A DNA stretch of 41,917 nt from positions 1 through 41,917 of IMG/VR virus record IMGVR_UViG_3300036792_000384, one strand, 5' to 3'. The stretch is from a virus. Position numbers and translations under genes: made by a program. Of the stretch, positions 7,311 through 13,085 are shown in pieces. A model generated the notes under the pieces. That model worked only from the letters and a program-made list of their open reading frames with translations, ran no database searches and was not told where the DNA came from. Each line of letters begins with the position of its first letter. Position 1 is the stretch's first letter.

Positions 7311-7504
7311 CCCCGGATAAATGGGCCGAGATTGTCCGCATCGCGCGCACGGTCCTGTCGATGCGGGTTGAGGACACCTGGCAGCACGAGGCGGTAATTC
7401 AGAACAATAGCGTTACCCGCAATCGCGGGACGATTCGCGCCGCGCTGGACGCGGCTTACGAAGCCGGATATCGGGCCGGAGCGCAGGCCAGAAAAAAGCC
7501 CTGA
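7307..7504 (+). CDS. Hypothetical helical protein (65 aa)
   Basis: The GTG start overlaps the previous stop (GTGA). The 65-residue protein (MTPDKWAEIVRIARTVLSMR and on) is all helical and ends with a repeated alanine-rich helix and basic tail (YEAGYRAGAQARKKP). No cysteines or membrane segments. Function unknown. Confidence 0.65.
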   Translation: MTPDKWAEIVRIARTVLSMRVEDTWQHEAVIQNNSVTRNRGTIRAALDAAYEAGYRAGAQARKKP

Positions 7505-7521
7505 TTATATTCAAGGGTCGC

Positions 7522-7546
7522 TTGCATAACAGCAGGTGTTATGCAA
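7522..7546. promoter_or_regulatory. TTGCATAAC palindrome upstream of 7618
   Basis: TTGCATAAC (7522-7530) and GTTATGCAA (7538-7546) are perfect 9-bp inverted copies with a 7-base spacer, inside the 113-base gap after 7504. This AT-rich dyad stands out from the GC-rich surroundings. It could be an operator or, as RNA, a hairpin; no T tract follows, so a simple terminator is less likely. Confidence 0.6.
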
Positions 7547-7617
7547 AGATGTGATTACCCGGACGGAATAAAACGCCTGGCCGGGGGCGAAAATTCTAGA
7601 GGAGCCAAAAAACACCG

Positions 7618-7842
7618 ATGGCCTTAACCGAAGACGACAAGACCTGGATCAGCACCGAGATCAGCGCCCAGCTCGAACGTGTCGAAACGAACCTGCTGAC
7701 CGAATTCCACAAGTGGGCACCGAACGTCGAGCGGACAATACGTATCAGCCGCGACCGGATCGCGGCAATCGAGAGCGATGTGGACTCTTTACGGGACCGG
7801 GTGACAAAGCTCGAAGGCGGCCAGCCGCCGGTGGCGGCGTAA
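7618..7842 (+). CDS. Small coiled-coil protein (74 aa)
   Basis: The 74-residue product (MALTEDDKTWISTEISAQLE and on) has heptad-like spacing in residues 35-65 (NVERTIRISRDRIAAIESDV, then DSLRDRVTKLEGG). It probably forms a parallel coiled coil. AGAGGAG lies upstream of the ATG. Similar short coiled coils occur in many phage genomes without assigned function. Confidence 0.7.
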   Translation: MALTEDDKTWISTEISAQLERVETNLLTEFHKWAPNVERTIRISRDRIAAIESDVDSLRDRVTKLEGGQPPVAA

Positions 7843-7863
7843 CACAGGGAAAATAGTCGGAAG

Positions 7864-7918
7864 CGCGCGGCGTTGGGGAACGCCGCGCGTGAGTTCCCCG
7901 CGGACGGGCTGAGTCCGC
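7864..7918 (+). promoter_or_regulatory. Structured 5' leader with two hairpins before the DUF3489 gene
   Basis: CGCGCGGCGTT (7864-7874) pairs perfectly with AACGCCGCGCG (7879-7889) around a GGGG loop. GCGGAC (7900-7905) pairs with GTCCGC (7913-7918). These lie between the stop of the 7618-7842 gene and the GGGAG site of the 7951 gene. The first stem is strong enough to be a terminator or attenuator, but no T run follows. Confidence 0.6.
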
Positions 7919-7950
7919 AGGCAGCACTAGCGAAAAAGGGAGACAAACCG

Positions 7951-8640
7951 ATGGCTAAAAAAGCCGCACGCACCGCACGCACCACCACGAAGAAACAGGC
8001 CGCCGAGACCTCGGCCGCCGCCACCGCCACAAAGCCGCTCAGCGAACGCCTCGCTGAAATGCGCTCGGGAAAGAAGTACCGCAACGCGGTCTTTGGCCTC
8101 GACGAAGACAATGGCGTCGCGATCTACGAGACCCTTACCGCCGCGCGCGCCAGCGGCGCCCAGCCCTTCACCTCCGAGGCTGAGCTCGGCAATATCGCCG
8201 GCGAGGGCAACGCGCGGCTGGTCGAAATTCATAACTCGATCACGGGCGTTACCCCGGTGAAGCGATTTATGGATCGGAAGGCCGCCCTCCGCCGCACTTT
8301 CGCGGCGCTCGCCGACAGCCTGCTGCGCCAGATCGATACCAGCAAACCGGATCCGGAGCCCGAGCTGGGAAACCGGAAGGGCATCACGATCAACGATTCG
8401 ACCGAGGTCATCAGGGCCGGTGGCGCGAGCAAAAAGGACGCGGTGCTCGCCATGTTCGCCGGCGGTGCCGAGGTTACGCTCGACGAGCTCGTCGCTGCCA
8501 CGGGCTGGCAGAAGCACAGCATCCGCGGCTTCCTCAGCGGCACGATGCACAAAAAAATGGGGATGCAAATCGCGTCCTCCCGCAACGCCAGCGGCCAGCG
8601 CGTGTACCGGGTCCAATCCTCCGCCTCGGTGGCTGCCTGA
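7951..8640 (+). CDS. DUF3489 domain protein
   Basis: A 229-residue protein starting at the ATG with GGGAGACAAACCG in front. The first 30 residues are Ala/Thr/Lys-rich and basic (AKKAARTARTTTKKQA), like a nucleic-acid-binding tail. Residues 140-225 (SKKDAVLAMFAGGAEVTLDE; ATGWQKHSIRGFLSGT) match the DUF3489 winged-helix-like domain, including the W-x-HSIRGFLSG motif. DUF3489 proteins are common in Proteobacteria and their phages and are thought to bind DNA through this fold. The central part (NSITGVTPVKRFMDRKAALR) is also typical of the family. Probably a DNA-binding regulator. Confidence 0.85.
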   Translation: MAKKAARTARTTTKKQAAETSAAATATKPLSERLAEMRSGKKYRNAVFGLDEDNGVAIYETLTAARASGAQPFTSEAELGNIAGEGNARLVEIHNSITGVTPVKRFMDRKAALRRTFAALADSLLRQIDTSKPDPEPELGNRKGITINDSTEVIRAGGASKKDAVLAMFAGGAEVTLDELVAATGWQKHSIRGFLSGTMHKKMGMQIASSRNASGQRVYRVQSSASVAA

Positions 8641-9071
8641 TGCCCCGCGGCCGCGCGGCGAGGCAAAAACAGCGCGTTGATCACATCCACCTCCCGAGCG
8701 TCCACATTCGCTCGGGGGGTGATGGATTTGATTACGACGAGGATTTATACGTGCGCGGCCGCGAGGTCACGCGCGAGGTCAAACTCGTGATCTGGAGCGC
8801 GGGCGTCGCCGCGCTCGAGCGCCTGACGGTCGACCATCTCTGCGACGAGGAAATCGCCGGCCTCGACGAGTCCCTCGGCTCGCTCCTGGTGGAGGGCGAC
8901 CCCGAAGCCGAGGCCTGCATGGAGGAGCGCGCGCGGAACGAATACGCGCGGCAGCTGCGGATTCTCGCGGGGCAGGAGCAGGTCTGCTTTGTGTGCGGGT
9001 GTTCGGAATCGCGCGCGTGTTCGGGCGGCTGTATTTGGGCCACCGCGCGGCTCTGCTCGAGGTGCCTGTGA
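8640..9071 (+). CDS. Hypothetical protein with C-terminal Cys cluster (143 aa)
   Basis: The ATG shares a base with the previous stop (TGATG). The N-terminus is basic, and an extended acidic middle follows (DESLGSLLVEGDPEAEACME). The last 30 residues hold a dense cluster (CFVCGCSESRACSGGC, then LCSRC) suitable for one or two zinc ions. This resembles the small C-terminal knuckles seen in phage proteins next to DUF3489 genes. Function unknown. Confidence 0.7.
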   Translation: MPRGRAARQKQRVDHIHLPSVHIRSGGDGFDYDEDLYVRGREVTREVKLVIWSAGVAALERLTVDHLCDEEIAGLDESLGSLLVEGDPEAEACMEERARNEYARQLRILAGQEQVCFVCGCSESRACSGGCIWATARLCSRCL

Positions 9072-9733
9072 TGGAGGAAGAGGAGCGGCTGATGCGCGAG
9101 CTGCGCGACGCGAGCGAGTCGCTCGCCAGAGAGCTGCGGCCGCGCAAAGGCCAAAGGCGGAACGCGTATATCCGCAGCGTGGCCGTCGAGACCGGCGAGA
9201 TGGCGGCGGACGTCGAGTACTGGATTACGCCGAACTCGGCTGCGGATGCCGCCGAGGAGCTGCGCGAGTATTCGCGCAAACTCGGCGGCATGCCCGACGA
9301 AATGCGGGAGCTGCTCGAGACGTACGAGCAGGAGGCCGGGCTGCAGGGGTACGTCGCTTTTCCCAAGCGGCGCGCACCGCTGCTGACTCGCCGCATCGGC
9401 GGAGAAGACTCCCTTCTCAAGTACGTCCCGGTGCACGGCGGAATAACCTACGCGCTGAAGGACGAAACCGCCATGGTGTACGGCTTCGACACGAGCCACT
9501 TCAACTCGGCCGCCTTCCCCATCAGGGAAAAAAAATTCATCCGCTGGCAGTGCCAGCTTCTCTACGAGGGAATTATGCGGGCGCGCAAAATCGAGCGCGA
9601 GTATCTGCGGCTGTGCGATCGCCGCGCTCGCCTCGCGCTGGCGCGGCCGCTCCGCGATCTCGCGCCGGAGGCCCCGCCCAATACCTGGCAAATGATCGAC
9701 GAGCTGATCGATGTGATCACAGGGAGGATTTGA
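9071..9733 (+). CDS. Conserved phage hypothetical protein (220 aa)
   Basis: I start the gene at the ATG overlapping the previous stop (TGATG); upstream codons in this frame lie over the zinc-cluster gene. The N-terminal half is a long charged helix (EEEERLMRELRDASESLARE). Residues 120-185 contain HGGITYA and VYGFDTSHFNSAAFPIRE, which read like the HGG-x-TY ... GFD-x-H-x pattern of a widespread small phage protein of unknown function. The gene overlaps the next ATG. No catalytic residues can be assigned. Confidence 0.7.
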   Translation: MEEEERLMRELRDASESLARELRPRKGQRRNAYIRSVAVETGEMAADVEYWITPNSAADAAEELREYSRKLGGMPDEMRELLETYEQEAGLQGYVAFPKRRAPLLTRRIGGEDSLLKYVPVHGGITYALKDETAMVYGFDTSHFNSAAFPIREKKFIRWQCQLLYEGIMRARKIEREYLRLCDRRARLALARPLRDLAPEAPPNTWQMIDELIDVITGRI

Positions 9734-10062
9734 TGCCGCTCAATGTGCAGGACCTGAAGTCCGGCGACCGCGTGATGTTGAACTGCCCGACCGGGCGGAT
9801 ACCGAAGCGCGAGGCGATTTTCGAGGGGATCTTCAAATCTCTTGAGGAGGCCGCGCAACCGGACAAGTACCACCAGGTGATCACGATGTGTGTGCCTTCG
9901 GAGGAGCTTCTCCGGACCGGCGCGTTCGCGCGATTCCTGCTTGGGCGCGGGGTGGATTGGGAGCTTGTCGCGGCATTCCGCGTAGAACCGGACGGCGGCC
10001 TTCGTGAGGACGAGGGCCGCCGTGTCTTCATCGAGCGCCGGTTGCCAATGGGGGTGGGATGA
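9733..10062 (+). CDS. Hypothetical protein (109 aa)
   Basis: A 109-residue protein (MPLNVQDLKSGDRVMLNCPT and on) whose start overlaps the upstream stop as TGATG. The first 35 residues (SGDRVMLNCPTGRIPKREAI) look like a small SH3-like beta barrel of the KOW type, but the match is weak. The last part is helical and acidic, then basic. Its stop overlaps the next ATG (ATGA). Function unknown. Confidence 0.65.
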   Translation: MPLNVQDLKSGDRVMLNCPTGRIPKREAIFEGIFKSLEEAAQPDKYHQVITMCVPSEELLRTGAFARFLLGRGVDWELVAAFRVEPDGGLREDEGRRVFIERRLPMGVG

Positions 10063-10205
10063 CGCAGGATGACAAGCGCAACGTGATTACCGCGGTAACG
10101 GTCGTCTTCTTCGCGCTGGTGATCTTCAACTGGCCGCCGATCGCTGATTGGCTGGCGGCCATCCTGCACAGGGTCTGGAGCCCGGACAGCAGCAGTGTCC
10201 CCTAA
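10059..10205 (+). CDS. Small single-pass membrane protein (48 aa)
   Basis: An ATGA overlap with the previous gene sets the start. The 48-residue peptide has a polar N-terminus (MTQDDKRNVITA) and one hydrophobic segment (VTVVFFALVIFNWPPIADWL), then a short polar tail. It is the last gene of the rightward operon and its stop meets the stop of the leftward lysis cassette at 10202, so it may have a role in the membrane at lysis or in superinfection. Both are guesses. Confidence 0.6.
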   Translation: MTQDDKRNVITAVTVVFFALVIFNWPPIADWLAAILHRVWSPDSSSVP

Positions 10206-10666
10206 CGCGCGGTGACCAGCGCAAACAGCTGTGCGGGTGACGTGCGCCACGGCTTCGGGCCGGGGTAAAACCCGAGGTCCTGCAGGACGCGCAGGCACGC
10301 CTCCGAGCAGAACTTATCGTCGTCGTCGTGGAGGCCCCACGGTGTCGCGAAGCCGATGATTCCCGCCCAGTCGTAGCTCTGCCCGAGAAACGTGCTCGCG
10401 GCCGCTTTCGCGGGCGCCGCGTCGACGCCAGGCAGCTCAACCACGCGCCAGCAGGGATCCGTCAGATCGATGCGCGTAAAACGCACGCCCTGTTTGGGGA
10501 CCGAGGAAAAGCAGAGCGCGCTTTTGGGCGAGGCCTCGTAGTCGAAGGCCATCTCCACGTGCACGAAATCGCTGCCGCAACGCAGCCGAATCGCGAGGTC
10601 AAAAAGGCGGCCGTTCGCGGAAGGGTTCTTGTCCTTCGAGCCGTCATGGAAGGCGAGCGCAACCAT
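10202..10666 (-). CDS. Putative permuted NlpC/P60-like (YiiX-type) cysteine hydrolase
   Basis: The ATG overlaps the lysozyme stop (TGATG), giving 154 residues. A conserved His lies early (DFVHVEMAFDY, H36) and the likely catalytic Cys late (DDKFCSEACLRVL, C120, after SYDWAGIIGFA). This His-before-Cys order is that of circularly permuted NlpC/P60 proteins (YiiX/YebB/LRAT-like). Such enzymes cleave peptidoglycan peptides or acyl groups. Coupling to a lysozyme suggests a second cell-wall hydrolase in the lysis cassette. It has no signal peptide, so it would need a holin. A role on the virion is an alternative. Confidence 0.65.
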   Translation of the reverse strand: MVALAFHDGSKDKNPSANGRLFDLAIRLRCGSDFVHVEMAFDYEASPKSALCFSSVPKQGVRFTRIDLTDPCWRVVELPGVDAAPAKAAASTFLGQSYDWAGIIGFATPWGLHDDDDKFCSEACLRVLQDLGFYPGPKPWRTSPAQLFALVTAR

Positions 10667-11100
10667 CAGGCCGCCTCCAGGAAAAGGGCGATTTCGGCTT
10701 CGCGCCGGCGGGCGAGCCCGTCGGAGTGCTTGCCCGAGACCACCTCCCAGTCGCGGAAGTGACTGGCGGCGAGCTGGTAGCAGCCCGCGTTCAGAAGCTT
10801 GAGGACCGTCGAGGTTGCGAGTCTTCCCCGCCCCTCGTTGTAGGCGAAGCTGACGAGCGCGTCCCACTGGCCCTGCGTGAGCGGAACGCGGACCAGCTGC
10901 CGTACAGCCGCCTCCGCTTCGCCCACATCGGCGCACAGGTCGGCCTCGGCTTTCTCCTTCGTTTCGAAGGTGCCGAAGCGGACCTCGGGTCCGGTGTGTC
11001 CGTACCCAATCGTCCAGACGCCGTTGCCGTCCTGGTAGGCGCGCAGGCGCAACGCCTCGAAGGCCTCGATCAGTGCGAGGCCTTTTGCTGACGTTTTCAC
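10666..11100 (-). CDS. T4-type lysozyme endolysin (GH24)
   Basis: A 144-residue glycoside hydrolase family 24 endolysin that cleaves the MurNAc-GlcNAc bond. The catalytic triad is visible: E15 in FEALR, D24 in AYQDGNG, T30 in VWTIGYGHT. Further family motifs are LTQGQWDALVSFAYNEG and SDGLARRREAE. Length is normal for the family. There is no N-terminal signal-anchor segment, so export probably depends on a holin (candidates: 11106-11456 or 12669-13031). The downstream hydrolase gene overlaps its stop. Confidence 0.93.
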   Translation of the reverse strand: MKTSAKGLALIEAFEALRLRAYQDGNGVWTIGYGHTGPEVRFGTFETKEKAEADLCADVGEAEAAVRQLVRVPLTQGQWDALVSFAYNEGRGRLATSTVLKLLNAGCYQLAASHFRDWEVVSGKHSDGLARRREAEIALFLEAA

Positions 11101-11105
11101 GGGCT

Positions 11106-11456
11106 CTACGCCGCCGCCGGGATCTGCGCGGGCTGTGCGGGCTGCGCCGGCTGTGCGGGCGCTGGTTTCGCCTTGTGCGAGAACGCGCCGAGGGCGTTGG
11201 CGATTGTGACGGTGAGGTTAACCAGCATGGCGATGCCGGCGACGTTGGGGTTGGGGGAACTGGCGAGGGCGCCGCTGGCGGCCGCGATAACGGCCTCGGC
11301 TTTCTGCAGCCCGGTAGAGCCGGTGCCGAGGGCCTCGGCGGCCTGCACGCCGGAGATGACGGCGGGGGCGTACTGGATGGTCTGCGCGTCGATGGCGGCG
11401 ATCGCTGGAATGATCGAAGGCGCAGCCGCGGGCGCCGAAACGGGAGTCGTACTCAT
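11106..11456 (-). CDS. Putative holin-like or lysis-associated protein (116 aa)
   Basis: A 116-residue, alanine-rich protein encoded five bases upstream of the lysozyme. It has moderately hydrophobic segments (PSIIPAIAAIDAQTIQYAPA and VAGIAMLVNLTVTIANALGA) and a low-complexity tail with three PAQ repeats. I recall similar short proteins (xNPNVxxIAxLVNLxVTIxNAxG) next to lysozymes in many phages, never characterised. A holin function fits the position, but the hydrophobicity is not strong. It faces the regulator gene at 11565 across a 108-base gap. Confidence 0.5.
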   Translation of the reverse strand: MSTTPVSAPAAAPSIIPAIAAIDAQTIQYAPAVISGVQAAEALGTGSTGLQKAEAVIAAASGALASSPNPNVAGIAMLVNLTVTIANALGAFSHKAKPAPAQPAQPAQPAQIPAAA

Positions 11457-11503
11457 ACCGCTTGGTCGGCGACCCGGCGCGGGGCTTGAAGACAGGTTAT
11501 TTA

Positions 11504-11548
11504 GACACAGTCGCCAAAGTGTCGCGACTGTCGGGATTGGCTATCCTG
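11504..11548. promoter_or_regulatory. Dyad and promoter candidate before the response regulator
   Basis: In the divergent gap 11457-11564, ACAGTCGC (11507-11514) and GCGACTGT (11524-11531) are perfect inverted copies with a 9-base spacer. The overlapping GACA (11504) to TGTC (11520) spacing is 12 bases. TGTCGC (11520-11525) is followed 16 bases later by TATCCT (11542-11547), which could be a -10 element. A GGAGG site precedes the ATG at 11565. Confidence 0.6.
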
Positions 11549-11564
11549 AGAACCGGAGGATGGT

Positions 11565-12242
11565 ATGAACCCGCACACTTCACCACTGAGTCTTGTAATC
11601 GCAGACGACCACGCGCTGCTGCGATTTTGCGCACGTTCGGTCGCGGAGGAAGACGACCTGTGCATCGTAATCGGAGAGGCATCGAACGGCGAGGAGGCCG
11701 TCGAGATCGGCACCCGGCTTGCCCCGCGCGTCGTTCTGATGGACATGTCAATGCCCGGCAGGGTGACCGGAACAGAGGCCGCCGCAGCGCTGGCGGCCCT
11801 GCCAGGCGTCGCTGTGGTCGCGCTCACGATGCACAATGATCCGCGCTCGATCGCCGCCATGCTCGAGGCCGGCGTCCGGAGCTTCGTGCCGAAGAGCGAG
11901 CCGCCCGAGGAGCTGCGCCGCGCGATCGCCGCCGCGGCAGCCGGGCGGACCTACTTTCCGCCGTCGATCGCGGAAACCGTGGCGCACCAGCTGCTGCACC
12001 CGCGCAACTTCGGAGGCCTCGACTTTGCGCCGCGCGAGCTGGACGTTCTTCGCCTCACAGCGGCGGGCAAGAGCGTGAAGGAGACCGCCACGCGCATGGG
12101 AATCGAGGAGACAACCGTGCGCGGGTATCGGAAGACGCTGGGGCGGAAGATCGGCGCGACGGGCGCGGTCGCGCTCAGCAACTTCTACGCGGGGGCTTCC
12201 CTGCCCTCTCAGTTAGCCGTGGGCCGCCAGGCGCGAATATAG
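11565..12242 (+). CDS. NarL/FixJ-family response regulator (LuxR-type HTH)
   Basis: A complete 225-residue two-component response regulator. The receiver domain has the acidic pair DDH (D14, D15), the phospho-acceptor D60 in VLMDMSMPG, T88 in ALTMHND and K110 in FVPKSEP. The output domain (about 148-205) is a LuxR helix-turn-helix: FAPRELDVLRLTAAGKSVKE, MGIEETTVRGYRKTLGRKIG. All key residues are intact, so it should be phosphorylated by a host histidine kinase, since none is encoded here. It has its own promoter-like region, points against the lysis and tail genes around it, and its 3' end overlaps the end of 12209-12613 by 34 bases. That marks it as an inserted moron. A likely role is coupling phage or host transcription to a host signal. 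Confidence 0.93.
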   Translation: MNPHTSPLSLVIADDHALLRFCARSVAEEDDLCIVIGEASNGEEAVEIGTRLAPRVVLMDMSMPGRVTGTEAAAALAALPGVAVVALTMHNDPRSIAAMLEAGVRSFVPKSEPPEELRRAIAAAAAGRTYFPPSIAETVAHQLLHPRNFGGLDFAPRELDVLRLTAAGKSVKETATRMGIEETTVRGYRKTLGRKIGATGAVALSNFYAGASLPSQLAVGRQARI

Positions 12243-12613
12243 CGCCAGTTCTGGCCCGCCACGATTCCCGTTACGACGGCGCTCGCCGCTGCCGGCCCGA
12301 CCAGAAACAGCTCTCCGTTGCTCCCCGGCTTCGACCGGTGAATCAGCCAGTGCGTGACGATCGGGGCCGCGCAAATCGCGCCCTTCACCGAGAAAAACAG
12401 CCCGCGGTTCAGGTGGCCGTTCGAGACGTAAAATTTTGTCTTTTCGACGGTGCCGGGAATGTTGTCGATGCCGTAAACCGTGGTGCCCGCGTCGAGGCCC
12501 TGCGCGATGCAATTGGCGGCCTCAGCGCCTCTGAGAAACCAGTGGGGAAGGTCAGCTGCGGGCGCGAGTGCCGGCAGTATAAAAAGCGCCGCGAGGGCGA
12601 GAATTCGCTTCAT
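12209..12613 (-). CDS. Secreted or membrane-anchored hypothetical protein (134 aa)
   Basis: An N-terminal signal peptide is clear (MKRILALAALFILPALAPAA, cleavage near residue 20). The mature part has a hydrophobic segment (LVGPAAASAVVTGIVAGQNW) and two cysteines. It lies among lysis genes, so it may act in the periplasm or inner membrane at lysis. I know similar uncharacterised proteins with a WLIHR motif followed by a hydrophobic helix but no function for them. The ribosome-binding site is weak and lies in the palindrome-rich spacer upstream. Confidence 0.65.
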   Translation of the reverse strand: MKRILALAALFILPALAPAADLPHWFLRGAEAANCIAQGLDAGTTVYGIDNIPGTVEKTKFYVSNGHLNRGLFFSVKGAICAAPIVTHWLIHRSKPGSNGELFLVGPAAASAVVTGIVAGQNWRYIRAWRPTAN

Positions 12614-12675
12614 GCCCTGAGGTCGGCTGAGAATGTAGCTGGCTATATAGCTATATAGCTGGCTATATTCAGGGC
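12614..12675. promoter_or_regulatory. AT-rich nested palindromes between lysis genes
   Basis: GCCCTGA (12614-12620) and TCAGGGC (12669-12675) are inverted copies enclosing AGCTATATAGCT (12649-12660) and GCTATATAGC (12642-12651), both perfect palindromes, plus two copies of TAGCTGGCTATAT. The low GC content stands out sharply. It may be a promoter, an operator array, or a cruciform/terminator between two minus-strand genes. Confidence 0.55.
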
Positions 12676-13031
12676 TTGCGGTACTTGTCGCCGCGCGAGC
12701 CCATCACCTGAAGGATCATTTCGCGCAAAAGGCGGAGATCCTCCTTGGTGGCCATCTGCTCGATCATGGCGTCGGTGTGGGCCTTGTCGCGGAGGTAATC
12801 GTTCTTATCGACCGCGTTGTCGAGATGCCGCGTGAGCGTGGTTTGCGTGGCCTGCTGGGCCGCCTGCAGCTGCGCGACCGACTGCGTCAGGCTGCGCTCG
12901 TTGCCGTAGAGGCTGACGGTGGCAATGATGCCCGTAGTTATGAGCGTGGCGACCATGCCGAGCAGGCACGTCGCCAGAGGGCCTGCAATGTGGATACCGG
13001 GAACTGCTGGGGGCTGCTGAAGACGAGCCAT
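12669..13031 (-). CDS. Membrane-anchored coiled-coil protein, possible holin or spanin-like (120 aa)
   Basis: One strong transmembrane helix near residues 17-42 (GPLATCLLGMVATLITTGII) follows a short N-terminus. The rest is a coiled coil (SLTQSVAQLQAAQQATQTTL) and a charged helix (MATKEDLRLLREMILQVMGS). This N-in/C-out layout matches inner-membrane spanin subunits or phage hemolysin-like (XhlA-type) proteins. GGGAG lies before the ATG. Its position between the tail fibre and lysis genes supports a lysis role; the subtype is undecided. Confidence 0.6.
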   Translation of the reverse strand: MARLQQPPAVPGIHIAGPLATCLLGMVATLITTGIIATVSLYGNERSLTQSVAQLQAAQQATQTTLTRHLDNAVDKNDYLRDKAHTDAMIEQMATKEDLRLLREMILQVMGSRGDKYRKP

Positions 13032-13085
13032 AGATTTTCTCCCTTGTATTTCCCCCTCGCCTGAGAGGTCGCCGTTCGGGCGGAA

